The translations under genes were made by a program, and so were the position numbers. From a bacterium (GTDB taxonomy: Bacteria > Desulfobacterota > GWC2-55-46), in assembly GCA_004298725.1 (NCBI GenBank), contig SCQA01000074.1, positions 1 through 17,844 on the forward strand: 17,844 nucleotides of DNA. Direction: 5' to 3'. This document shows, one piece after another, positions 1 through 6,151 of this stretch. A model generated the notes under the pieces. The model saw only the letters and a program-made list of their open reading frames with translations. It was not told where the DNA came from and did not search any database. Each line of letters opens with the position of its first letter. Position 1 is the stretch's first letter.

Positions 1-242
1 TAGCCCGCGACAAGAAAATAGAGGTTAAGGAAGAACGTTTTACGCGCGATGAATTGTATATAGCGGACGAAGCGTTTTTCACGGGTACGGCGGCTGAAAT
101 AACGCCGATAAGGGAAGTTGATTTGAGAACCATAGGCAAGGGCGGCGGTATCGGCGCTATTACCGCTGATATACAACAGACCTTTTTTGATACGGTAAAA
201 GGTAAAAACAAAAAGTACGAGGCATGGCTGACGTATTTCTAA
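1..242 (+). CDS. ilvE: Branched-chain amino acid aminotransferase, C-terminal fragment (5' end outside window)
   Basis: The reading frame is open from base 3 to the TAA at 240-242 and encodes the last 79 residues of a protein that begins upstream of the window. The fragment contains ADEAFFTGTAAEITPIREVD, the PLP-phosphate-binding segment typical of class IV aminotransferases. It is followed by a glycine-rich turn (TIGKGGGIGAIT) and the characteristic ending FFDTVKGKNKKYEAWLTYF. By family knowledge IlvE interconverts valine, leucine or isoleucine and their 2-oxo acids in the cytoplasm. The TTG at 54 is an internal leucine codon, not a start. No clear terminator follows; a weak GAGGCAG/CTGCCTC inverted repeat with a long loop lies at about 270-328. 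The identification is good for the family; exact substrate preference cannot be judged from the fragment. Confidence 0.88.
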   Translation, partial: ARDKKIEVKEERFTRDELYIADEAFFTGTAAEITPIREVDLRTIGKGGGIGAITADIQQTFFDTVKGKNKKYEAWLTYF

Positions 243-424
243 AAACAGCTTCCTTCTCTTAAATTAGAGGGAGGCAGTATAATAATTGTCCATTATCAAT
301 GAAGTAATACCCAAGCCCTGCCTCTCATTATTTTAATGGGAATGGGCCCGGCTTCAGATTTGAAAAATATAAAAGCTTCTTAAACGCCTCAATCAACCTT
401 AAACAAACAAAGGAGGAAAGAGAC

Positions 425-835
425 ATGAAAAGGATTACAACCTTATTGACGCTTGCCGTATTCGCCTTTACAGTGCCAGCGCTTACCGCAAACGCGGCGC
501 CCGGCGAAAGGATGGAACGAAAAGGTGAAAGAATGCAAAAGCAGGGCGAGCACATGCAAAACCGCGGAGACCGCATGGAAAACCGCGGGGAACACATGCA
601 GAAAGTGGGCGAAAAACTCAAGGAAGAAGGGCATGAAAAAGCCGGAGAACGCCTTGAGAAAAAGGGCGAACGCGTTGAAAAACGCGGCAAGAGGCTGAAA
701 AAACGCGGCGAAATAAGAGAGAAGCGCGGCGAGAGGCTTGAAAAACGCGGCGAAAAAATAGAAGAAAAAGCCGCTGAGAAAAAAGACAATGCCGGGGAAA
801 AGAAGGACGCAGGAACGGGAACAGAAACAAAATAA
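425..835 (+). CDS. Exported glycine-phased heptad-repeat protein of unknown function
   Basis: I do not recognise a named family. The 136-residue protein starts with a Sec signal peptide (MKR, hydrophobic core, likely cleavage near ANA-AP at residues 24-25). The mature part is almost entirely a seven-residue repeat of the form G-E-R-hydrophobic-E-K-R. Glycines fall at 27, 34, 41, 48, 55, 62 and 69, then after one five-residue step at 74, 81, 88, 95, 102 and 109. The single hydrophobic position is Met in the first five units (two of them GEHMQ) and mostly Leu, Val or Ile later. The tail (about 115-136) is Lys/Glu/Ala/Gly/Thr. With one hydrophobic residue and a glycine per heptad it is not a canonical two-position coiled coil. 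AGGAGG at 411-416, 8 nt before ATG, is a strong ribosome site. It appears monocistronic, with its own terminator. It is probably periplasmic; a structural, envelope-stress or metal-related role is only a guess. Confidence 0.8.
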   Translation: MKRITTLLTLAVFAFTVPALTANAAPGERMERKGERMQKQGEHMQNRGDRMENRGEHMQKVGEKLKEEGHEKAGERLEKKGERVEKRGKRLKKRGEIREKRGERLEKRGEKIEEKAAEKKDNAGEKKDAGTGTETK

Positions 836-856
836 AAATTCTTAAACGTGGCGCAA

Positions 857-889
857 GTGGCGCAAGCAGTATGCTTGCGCCACGTTTTT
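857..889 (+). terminator. Rho-independent terminator of the heptad-repeat gene
   Basis: A perfect 12-bp GC-rich stem (857-868 paired with 872-883) with a 3-nt loop is followed by five T residues. A partly duplicated left arm (GTGGCGCAA at 848-856 and 857-865) allows an alternative stem, 845-857 with 874-886. The stop codon of the upstream gene is 21 nt away. Confidence 0.9.
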
Positions 890-1176
890 ATTTGGGCAGG
901 ATAACCAACAAAGATTGACGATAGACGGGAACTGTTCTCAATTATGCACGGACGCTGAAGCGTCCTCTAAACGGTTGGCGCATTCCCCACCGGAGCATGG
1001 AAACGTAATCCGTTTTTTCCCTTCCCCCCTTGCGGGGGAAGGCCGGGATGGGGGGGGGTTAGCGGCAAGTATGCCAAGCCCTACAACTAACTACTACTAA
1101 TTTCAGATACCCACCCCCGCCCTACAACTAACTACTACTAATTTCAGATACCCACCCCCGCCCTACCGCTACTGGT
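890..1176. repeat. Gene-free patch of hairpin repeats between the heptad-repeat gene and the HEPN gene
   Basis: No credible gene is present. The stretch holds a perfect hairpin GGACGC-TGAA-GCGTCC at 950-965. A degenerate hairpin follows around 980-1005 (CATTCC...GGAGCATGGAA). A CTTCCCCC/GGGGGAAG hairpin lies at 1021-1041, followed by a G-run, and a 41-bp tandem duplication completes the patch. The first three resemble short dispersed intergenic repeats common in environmental bacterial genomes. That resemblance is from memory and was not searched. Confidence 0.65.
1078..1166. repeat. 41-bp direct tandem repeat, 2.2 copies
   Basis: Copy one is 1078-1118 and copy two is 1119-1159, apparently identical, followed by the first 7 bases of a third copy at 1160-1166. 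Each unit contains CTACAACTAACTACTACTAA followed by a C-rich end. The array ends 10 bp from the stop codon of the HEPN gene. With no spacers, it is not a CRISPR. Confidence 0.92.
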
Positions 1177-2502
1177 TTATTGACTGTTACCTAAGATGAT
1201 TTCATCCCAGTTAGGAAATTTTCCACTATGAATAATTTTCTTAATTGAGCTAACACACAAGGCATCCGCTTCCTCTAAAAACTTTTTTGTTTCTATTTGA
1301 ACACGACCTTTAACCTTAATTGTTGCGTCAAGCTTTCCTGTATGAACTGAGATAGAGCGACATTCATACATTTTGTTAAAAATATTAATCAAGTTGAGGC
1401 GTTCTTGCTTGTCTCTTCCTAAGAACCATGCACCGCGGAGGCGAAAGGTAAAAGAAATCTGCTCATTGTAGAGCCTGTCTCCTAAAAAAAGTGACTCGAA
1501 AGACACTCCTACGTCAATTGCTTTATCAGCTAAGTTTTGACGCCGACGAGATTGATTCAAACGTTGAATTGGCACTCTTAGCTTTTCACGCACATCCGAC
1601 TTCAAATTAAAAAAATCCCTGCATAACGAAGATACTTCTGAAGTTTGCGTAGCAGGAATCTTATACATTATCGAATTAATATTATCAAGGGGCGGAAAAT
1701 AACACCCGCCAGTAAGCCATTGTATTGGCACCCAGCCTTCCATATCATGCCAATGACCAACTGGCTGCGCGGCACACTTGCCAATGATCGTTAAGCACTC
1801 ACATAGTTCAAATAAATCTATTTTTGTTTGCTCCCCTTGATAATTTGTCAAAGGAAATTCTTCATTTTTAATATACTTAGGGGTAAGTTGTATCTTCCTA
1901 ATAATTGCCGCTGTTGGCGGTTTATGAAAGCGTTGTAAAACATGATTTGATACCCCGGTTAACTGATTAAATCGCTCAAGCTTTAAATTCGGTGGATCAA
2001 GAAGGTCTTTTGATAGTGAAAGCGGTAATTGCGAAAAAGGCAAAAGACGACACCCTTCTGGAAGTGAAATTTCATCTTCTACCTCAATGCCGCTAACAGC
2101 TAATACCTCCGTAGCAGGAGTATAGTCCATTGATAAAAAATCATTGAGTTTTTTTATTGTTTTTTCAGAACCTTGTTTTGAAGCTGTATAAAGAACCCAC
2201 CTAAGTAACTGTTCTTGAGGCACAGCCTTCCACATGCTACCAAAATTAAAAAGTATGTTATTATTGAAAATTGCGAGCAATGGATTGGAAGAAATAAACT
2301 CTAGTAATTCTTTTTCGATTTGCTTTTGCGTAGAAGTACCAAACGTCAAAAGAGTTTGCTCTGAGGCAGTACCTGGAAGAAAAATATTTCCAGTATGCGT
2401 ACCATCCGCCGAATACTCTGGTACAAATGGCTGTGTGTTTGGAACGGTGATTCCCGCCTCGATTGCCTTGTCTATTAGCTGTTTAAGCCCTTCAATAAGC
2501 AC
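1177..2502 (-). CDS. Apea-like HEPN-domain protein (putative RNase effector)
   Basis: The 441-residue protein has an unrecognised N-terminal region (about 1-320) and a C-terminal segment (about 325-435) that reads like an Apea-type HEPN domain. That segment has an E-x-LF helix (336-339), an EQISFTFRLRGAWFLGRDKQ helix, then YECRSISVHTGK carrying the R-x4-H motif (R382, H387), and a closing KFPNWDEIILG. By family knowledge HEPN domains with R-x4-6-H are metal-independent RNases used in toxins and abortive-infection defence, including ApeA. Activity and target here are inferred. The start is GTG at 2502 with AAGGCGG about 10 nt upstream. It lies 44 bp downstream of pyrF on the same strand, so read-through expression is possible. 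It appears more AT-rich than pyrF, has a repeat patch at its 3' side and no partner gene, all consistent with acquisition. The domain call is fairly confident; the defence role is tentative. Confidence 0.75.
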   Translation of the reverse strand: MLIEGLKQLIDKAIEAGITVPNTQPFVPEYSADGTHTGNIFLPGTASEQTLLTFGTSTQKQIEKELLEFISSNPLLAIFNNNILFNFGSMWKAVPQEQLLRWVLYTASKQGSEKTIKKLNDFLSMDYTPATEVLAVSGIEVEDEISLPEGCRLLPFSQLPLSLSKDLLDPPNLKLERFNQLTGVSNHVLQRFHKPPTAAIIRKIQLTPKYIKNEEFPLTNYQGEQTKIDLFELCECLTIIGKCAAQPVGHWHDMEGWVPIQWLTGGCYFPPLDNINSIMYKIPATQTSEVSSLCRDFFNLKSDVREKLRVPIQRLNQSRRRQNLADKAIDVGVSFESLFLGDRLYNEQISFTFRLRGAWFLGRDKQERLNLINIFNKMYECRSISVHTGKLDATIKVKGRVQIETKKFLEEADALCVSSIKKIIHSGKFPNWDEIILGNSQ

Positions 2503-2546
2503 AACGGTTTTCCGCCTTTATATTTCATTTACAAGACACTCAACCC

Positions 2547-3281
2547 TCACCCGCCCCTATTCTCAATCGCCCGTTCAATTTCCTTTGCTATTTCTTCGGC
2601 GGCGATTAGAGGGTCTTTGGCGTTGCGTATCGGTCTGCCAACAACTATATAATCCGCGCCGCTATATATTGCATCGTAGGGCGTTACAATCCGTTTTTGA
2701 TCTCCAACATCGTCCGTGGCCGAGCGTATACCCGGGGTGACAATCAAAAAATCTCTGCCGAACTCCTCCCTTACCGCGTCAGCCTCCTGCCCGGAGCATA
2801 CAACGCCCGCGCAACCGGCAAGGCGCGCAAGACGGGCGCGGTGCAAAACAAGGTCTGCCGGAGTTTTGTACTTCGGGTCAATGCCTATTTCCGTCAAGTC
2901 CGCGCCTGAAAGGCTTGTAAGCACGGTTACGCCAAGGACTTTCGTTTTACCAGCGCCAGCCTCGGCAACGGCTTTTAAAAGCCCCCTGCCCTCGTCGCAA
3001 TGCACGGTTATAAACTCGACGCCCAGCCCAGCCGCGGACTTCATTGCTCCTTTGACCGTTGCCGGAATATCATGAAACTTCATGTCAAGAAATATAGGCA
3101 CGCCCGGCGCCTTTTCCTTTACCGCTTTTACAGCCTCCGGACCGCAGGCGGTAAAAAGCTCAAGCCCGATTTTAAAAACACCAACGTGATTTTTTAAAAG
3201 AGAAACGGACTTAAGCGCTTCGCCGAGCGAAGCGAAATCAAGCGGAAAGATTATTCTATTTTTAGCGGAAGCAAGTTTCAT
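2547..3281 (-). CDS. pyrF: Orotidine 5'-phosphate decarboxylase
   Basis: This cytoplasmic enzyme converts OMP to UMP, the last step of de novo pyrimidine synthesis. The 244-residue product has the TIM-barrel landmarks in order. These are IFPLDF (residues 11-16), K38 in FKIGLELF, the catalytic D-x-K-x-x-D cluster in FLDMKFHDIP (D66, K68, D71), ITVH (91-94), TVLTS (119-123), VTPGIR (181-186) and the phosphate-binding VVGRPI (213-218). Length matches the family (about 230-245). I chose ATG at 3281 because homologous sequence begins there. The frame stays open upstream to a TTG at 3458 that would overlap pyrE, but those 59 residues look unlike the family and cross a terminator hairpin. The ribosome site is weak. 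It follows pyrE on the same strand, giving the last two UMP steps together. Confidence 0.95.
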   Translation of the reverse strand: MKLASAKNRIIFPLDFASLGEALKSVSLLKNHVGVFKIGLELFTACGPEAVKAVKEKAPGVPIFLDMKFHDIPATVKGAMKSAAGLGVEFITVHCDEGRGLLKAVAEAGAGKTKVLGVTVLTSLSGADLTEIGIDPKYKTPADLVLHRARLARLAGCAGVVCSGQEADAVREEFGRDFLIVTPGIRSATDDVGDQKRIVTPYDAIYSGADYIVVGRPIRNAKDPLIAAEEIAKEIERAIENRGG

Positions 3282-3331
3282 TTTAGTTTTTTTAATCGCC
3301 TCGCCGTAAATGCAGAAATATCTCCGGCGGA

Positions 3332-3352
3332 TTTTTTCACACCTTGAAAAAA
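3332..3352. promoter_or_regulatory. 21-bp perfect inverted repeat upstream of pyrF
   Basis: TTTTTTCA (3332-3339) and TGAAAAAA (3345-3352) are perfect complements separated by 5 nt, about 50 bp before the pyrF ATG. It could be an operator for a dimeric repressor or a small RNA hairpin. Nothing else in the window carries the same motif that I noticed. Confidence 0.4.
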
Positions 3353-3408
3353 CCTCGCCTTCAGCAACAGCACGAAGTTTATCTTTTCCGGCATTAGCTG
3401 TACAGCGC

Positions 3409-3441
3409 AAAAAACTTCGGCGGCCTTTGAAAGGGCCGCCG
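3409..3441 (-). terminator. Terminator-like hairpin between pyrE and pyrF
   Basis: Read on the minus strand, CGGCGGCC (3441-3434) pairs with GGCCGCCG (3425-3418), followed by AAG and six T residues. It lies 11 nt after the pyrE stop codon. A second complementary pair (AAACTTCG at 3412-3419 with CGAAGTTT at 3373-3380) overlaps the 3' arm and could compete with it, so this may be a conditional rather than a simple terminator. Confidence 0.75.
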
Positions 3442-3451
3442 TAATTAAAAA

Positions 3452-4105
3452 CTACCAACTGCCCTTTGGCATATCCTGCGGCTTTGGCTTTGGCGGACTT
3501 TCTTTTTCCTTGATTATTTTTGCATGAAACTCAAGAAGGTCCGACTTTGTAAAAACGGACACAAGCTTGCACTTGGTTTTCGCGAGTATATTCTCAGCTC
3601 CGCCTTCTTCTCTGTCAACAAGGGCCAAAACTTTTCTTACGTTATAACCGGCTTCGCGCACGCGCTCAATTGCCGTAATTATTGACTCGCCTGTGGTTAC
3701 CACGTCGTCAACGACCGCAACCCACGCGTCCTTTCTAAGGTTGCCTTCTATCCACTGCTGTGTGCCGTGTTTCTTTGCCTCTTTTCTAACGACAAAAGCG
3801 TCAAGCAAACGGTTATTCATGGTGCTTATAAGCGCTGTTGCAACGGCTATCGGGTCAGCGCCCATGGTAAGGCCGCCTATGGCGTCAATAGGCTCAAGTT
3901 TCAGCTCGTTGTACAGCGTGTAGCCTATCAGCTCCATGCCTTCGGCGCTAAGGGCCGTCTTTCTCGCGTCAATGTACACGTCGCTTCTTTTGCCGCTCGC
4001 GAGCAAAAACCCGTTTTCCGGATCGTACATGAAAGAGCGTGCATAAAGTATCTCCAAAAGGCTTGTTTTGTAATCCTGACACATTACCTGTTCTTCAACT
4101 GACAT
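3452..4105 (-). CDS. pyrE: Orotate phosphoribosyltransferase
   Basis: The enzyme joins orotate and PRPP to form OMP, the step before PyrF. The 217-residue protein shows the type I phosphoribosyltransferase plan. It has SGKRSDVYIDARK (residues 38-49), GGLTMGADPIA (77-87), the flexible-loop segment FVVRKEAKKHGT (104-115) with catalytic lysines, and the PRPP-binding motif VAVVDDVVTTGES (129-141). The C-terminus beyond about residue 198 is a Lys/Pro-rich tail that is probably lineage-specific. ATG at 4105 is preceded by AAGGAG 6 nt upstream, which supports this start over Met8. A good sigma-70 promoter lies at 4141-4169, so transcription probably begins here and meets a hairpin before pyrF. Confidence 0.94.
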   Translation of the reverse strand: MSVEEQVMCQDYKTSLLEILYARSFMYDPENGFLLASGKRSDVYIDARKTALSAEGMELIGYTLYNELKLEPIDAIGGLTMGADPIAVATALISTMNNRLLDAFVVRKEAKKHGTQQWIEGNLRKDAWVAVVDDVVTTGESIITAIERVREAGYNVRKVLALVDREEGGAENILAKTKCKLVSVFTKSDLLEFHAKIIKEKESPPKPKPQDMPKGSW

Positions 4106-4140
4106 GGCTTGCTCCTTTATTAAATGATATGCTTTTAAGG

Positions 4141-4169
4141 ATTTTACAGGAAAAGCCGAAAGGATTCAA
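4141..4169 (-). promoter_or_regulatory. Sigma-70 type promoter for pyrE
   Basis: On the minus strand TTGAAT (4169-4164) and TAAAAT (4146-4141) are separated by 17 bp. The -10 end is about 35 bp from the pyrE ATG. Confidence 0.65.
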
Positions 4170-4196
4170 GGACGTTGTGAACAGACACTATAAAAC

Positions 4197-4225
4197 AAAA
4201 GCCCCCTTTTAAAAGGGGGCTTTTT
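4197..4225 (-). terminator. Terminator downstream of kamA (symmetrical hairpin)
   Basis: AAAAGCCCCC TTTTAAAA GGGGGCTTTT forms a perfect palindrome with T-runs on both strands. It lies 24 bp beyond the kamA stop codon and upstream of the pyrE promoter, so it isolates the two minus-strand units. Confidence 0.92.
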
Positions 4226-4248
4226 AAAACACGCAGGTAGTCGCAGGG

Positions 4249-5430
4249 TTAAAAAACAGTCGCCGGCTCTGTGTAGTAGAAGATTTTGTTTTCGTAGTTT
4301 CTAAGCGTAACCTTGCCCTTTGCCTGTGAAATAAGGTATGTCGGGCTTACGGGTATCTTGCCGCCGCCGCCCGGCGCGTCAACAACGAAAGTAGGCACGG
4401 CATATCCGGTTGTGTGACCGCGAAGCTCCTCTATGATGTTCATGCCCACGGCTACCGGCGTTCTGAAATGCGCCGTGCCTATGGCAAGGTCGCACTGATA
4501 AAGGTAATACGGCCTTACCCGTATCCTCAAAAGCTCCTGCATAAGCTTTTTCATTATGGACGGTTTGTCGTTAATGCCTTTAAGAAGAACCGTCTGGCTT
4601 CCAAGCGGAATGCCCGCGTCGGCAAGCATACCGCATGCCGCCGTAACCTCCGGCGTAATTTCCTTGGGATGCGAAAAGTGTATGCTCATATAAAGCGGAT
4701 GATACTTTTTGAGCATATCAACAAGCTCTTTATCCACCCGCATAGGCAGTGTTACCGGCACCCTTGTGCCAAGCCTTATTATTTCAATGTGCGGTATGGC
4801 CCTAAGCTCTTTTATGTAATACTCAAGAAGCTCCGTCTTCATCATCAGCGGGTCGCCGCCGGATATAAGCACGTCGCGTATGGTCTTTTTTGACTTGAGG
4901 TATTTTATCGCCTCTTTAAAACGCTCAATAGACATCGGCGGAAGCTCTTCACCAACCATTCTGCGCCTTGTGCAGTACCTGCAATACATGGCGCACGAGT
5001 CAGTCACTATAAGAAGCGCTCTGTCCGGGTATCTATGCACAAGGCCGGTTACCGGCGCATGGGAGTCTTCACCGCATGGGTCAACCATTTCACAGGAAGA
5101 TACGCTGAACTCTTCAAGACGCGGTATTGCCTGTTTTCTAATTGGGCACTTTGGGTCGTTTTTATCGATAAGCGAGAAAAAATAAGGGGTTACGGCCATA
5201 GCAAGCCTGCCGGTTGCGCGTTTAATGCCTTCTTCTTCGCGACGGGTAAGCGGTATTAGCTCACGAATGGCGTCAAGGGATGTCAGCCTGTTTTTTAACT
5301 GCCACTTCCAGTCGTTCCATTCGTCTTTACGTCGGCTCGGGTCCTCTATGACTTCTTGTACGTCAGCCTTTCGCCTTGAGGCTTGACTGTGTTCACCCGA
5401 AGGCTCCGCGCATATGGAAAGCCCTTCCAT
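4249..5430 (-). CDS. kamA: Lysine 2,3-aminomutase (radical SAM, PLP-dependent), short C-terminus
   Basis: This enzyme interconverts L-lysine and L-beta-lysine. The 393-residue protein has the radical-SAM cluster motif CAMYCRYC (C146, C150, C153) and the PLP-lysine segment DAPGGGGKIP (K358). The two acidic residues expected to hold the lysine epsilon-amino group are also present (D288 in KGINDKP, D314 in YQCDLAIG), which favours lysine over glutamate as substrate. It ends at TEPATVF, where, from memory, the clostridial enzyme continues with a CxCxxC zinc segment and tail. Those cysteines are absent, although C266 is kept. ATG at 5430 is preferred because AAGGAGG lies 4 nt upstream (5441-5435); an in-frame GTG at 5463 would abut the MerR stop. 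It is cotranscribed with the MerR gene (33-bp gap). No beta-lysine acetyltransferase gene is adjacent, so an osmolyte role is unproven. Confidence 0.9.
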   Translation of the reverse strand: MEGLSICAEPSGEHSQASRRKADVQEVIEDPSRRKDEWNDWKWQLKNRLTSLDAIRELIPLTRREEEGIKRATGRLAMAVTPYFFSLIDKNDPKCPIRKQAIPRLEEFSVSSCEMVDPCGEDSHAPVTGLVHRYPDRALLIVTDSCAMYCRYCTRRRMVGEELPPMSIERFKEAIKYLKSKKTIRDVLISGGDPLMMKTELLEYYIKELRAIPHIEIIRLGTRVPVTLPMRVDKELVDMLKKYHPLYMSIHFSHPKEITPEVTAACGMLADAGIPLGSQTVLLKGINDKPSIMKKLMQELLRIRVRPYYLYQCDLAIGTAHFRTPVAVGMNIIEELRGHTTGYAVPTFVVDAPGGGGKIPVSPTYLISQAKGKVTLRNYENKIFYYTEPATVF

Positions 5431-5463
5431 TCGTCCTCCTTGTTTGGTTGCTTTTACAGGCAC

Positions 5464-5814
5464 TTAACCCTCGCTTTTGCCAACCGGCGGCAGGAGGTTC
5501 AGTTGCGGGTTTAAAAGCTCATCCATGGCCTTTGCGTAAGCTATCTTGTACTTAAACCCTTTTTTAAGATACTTCCAGATATACTCAACTTTTTTTACAT
5601 CTTCGTCAGAATATTCTCTAAACTCTTTTTCGCCGATAGTGGTTTTTTGCGGCTTAATAAAGCCCTTTTGCTCTAAATAGTAGAGCTTTTGACGCGGTAT
5701 GTCTATTTTTGCCAATAACTCTGGTGTGCGAGTACCCAAATCTTTAATTGCTCCTATACTAATTGAGGATTGTAAAAACATTATATTATTTGATATATCA
5801 GTGCTCAAAGCCAT
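5464..5814 (-). CDS. Short MerR-type DNA-binding regulator
   Basis: The product (up to 116 residues) has a MerR-like helix-turn-helix and wing: TPELLAKIDIPRQKLYYLEQ (30-49), then KGFIKPQ and a wing around 58-70 ending in the conserved REYSDEDV. A helix follows (71-100) and then a short proline-containing tail. There is no effector-binding domain and no metal-binding cysteines. The start is uncertain. ATG at 5814 gives about 28 residues before the HTH and lacks a good ribosome site. TTG at 5739, 11 nt after AGGAG (5755-5751), gives a more typical MerR N-terminus. It is the first gene of a unit with kamA, so a role controlling kamA and possibly the divergent gene is a reasonable inference. Confidence 0.82.
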   Translation of the reverse strand: MALSTDISNNIMFLQSSISIGAIKDLGTRTPELLAKIDIPRQKLYYLEQKGFIKPQKTTIGEKEFREYSDEDVKKVEYIWKYLKKGFKYKIAYAKAMDELLNPQLNLLPPVGKSEG

Positions 5815-5831
5815 GTGCCGTCTAATATTAT

Positions 5832-5846
5832 CTTTAATGTTAAGTA
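5832..5846 (-). promoter_or_regulatory. Shared leader motif, copy upstream of merR
   Basis: Read on the minus strand this is TACTTAACATTAAAG, identical to the plus-strand sequence at 6128-6142. It falls roughly 10-25 nt after the predicted merR transcription start, which suggests an operator or an RNA-level control site common to both divergent units. Confidence 0.55.
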
Positions 5847-5862
5847 TATTTTTGAACTTAAT

Positions 5863-5894
5863 ATTATTTTTATCATTAAATTAGAATTTGTCAA
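5863..5894 (-). promoter_or_regulatory. Candidate merR-kamA promoter with 20-bp spacer
   Basis: On the minus strand a perfect TTGACA (5894-5889) is followed after 20 bp by AATAAT (5868-5863, five of six matches). Over-long 19-20 bp spacers are a hallmark of MerR-activated promoters. A poorer -10 (TAAAAA) exists at 16 bp spacing, so the choice is not certain. Confidence 0.5.
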
Positions 5895-6081
5895 GTGAAA
5901 TCTTAGGCTTTTTTGTTATTCTAAATTTTAGGTAAAACAAGGAAGGTTGCAAATTCAGTGAGACAAATACATTTGACAAGCCAAAAGGATAAACAGAAAA
6001 CTTTCATATTGGGTCGCAATTACTAACCATGCATCAAAAACAGCTAAATAAGCCTTATTTTTTCATCAATATGACATTTTT

Positions 6082-6111
6082 CATACAAAAATGGCAATGT
6101 TGAGATATAAT
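6082..6111 (+). promoter_or_regulatory. Candidate promoter for the FmdE-like gene
   Basis: A perfect TATAAT lies at 6106-6111, with a weak -35 (CATACA, 6082-6087) at 18-bp spacing. The poor -35 would fit an activator-dependent promoter. Confidence 0.5.
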
Positions 6112-6127
6112 ATTTGAATATGTAACT

Positions 6128-6142
6128 TACTTAACATTAAAG
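6128..6142 (+). promoter_or_regulatory. Shared leader motif, copy upstream of the FmdE-like gene
   Basis: TACTTAACATTAAAG, the exact inverted counterpart of 5832-5846. Its last bases run into AAAGGG, the likely ribosome site, 9 nt before the TTG start. A bound protein or an RNA structure here could therefore affect translation. Confidence 0.55.
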
Positions 6143-6151
6143 GGTACAAAA

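Larger units (their letters stand above)
5815..6151. promoter_or_regulatory. AT-rich divergent regulatory region between merR-kamA and the FmdE-like gene
   Basis: This 337-bp stretch has no gene. It contains oppositely directed promoter candidates and the two mirrored 15-bp motifs listed separately. It also contains a TTAAGT/ACTTAA inverted repeat at about 5840-5860 and a further TTGACA at 5973-5978 with no suitable -10. Confidence 0.7.

Noticed and set aside
328..789. Long minus-strand frame opposite the heptad-repeat gene, rich in Ser, Pro, Arg and Phe
   Set aside because: Its repetitive composition is the mirror of the heptad codons on the plus strand, it has no ribosome site, and the plus-strand gene has a signal peptide, AGGAGG and a terminator.
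1078..1166. Possible CRISPR array
   Set aside because: Repeats are directly abutting with no spacers, only two copies exist and no cas gene is present.
3282..3458. 59-codon N-terminal extension of pyrF starting at TTG 3458
   Set aside because: It matches nothing in the family, crosses a terminator hairpin and overlaps the pyrE stop. The family start fits ATG 3281.
5431..5463. GTG start at 5463 for kamA, adding 11 residues
   Set aside because: A strong AAGGAGG lies just before ATG 5430, inside this extension.
5973..5978. Second TTGACA in the divergent region as a promoter for the FmdE-like gene
   Set aside because: No -10 hexamer lies at 15-20 bp; the nearest GATAAA is only 9 bp away.
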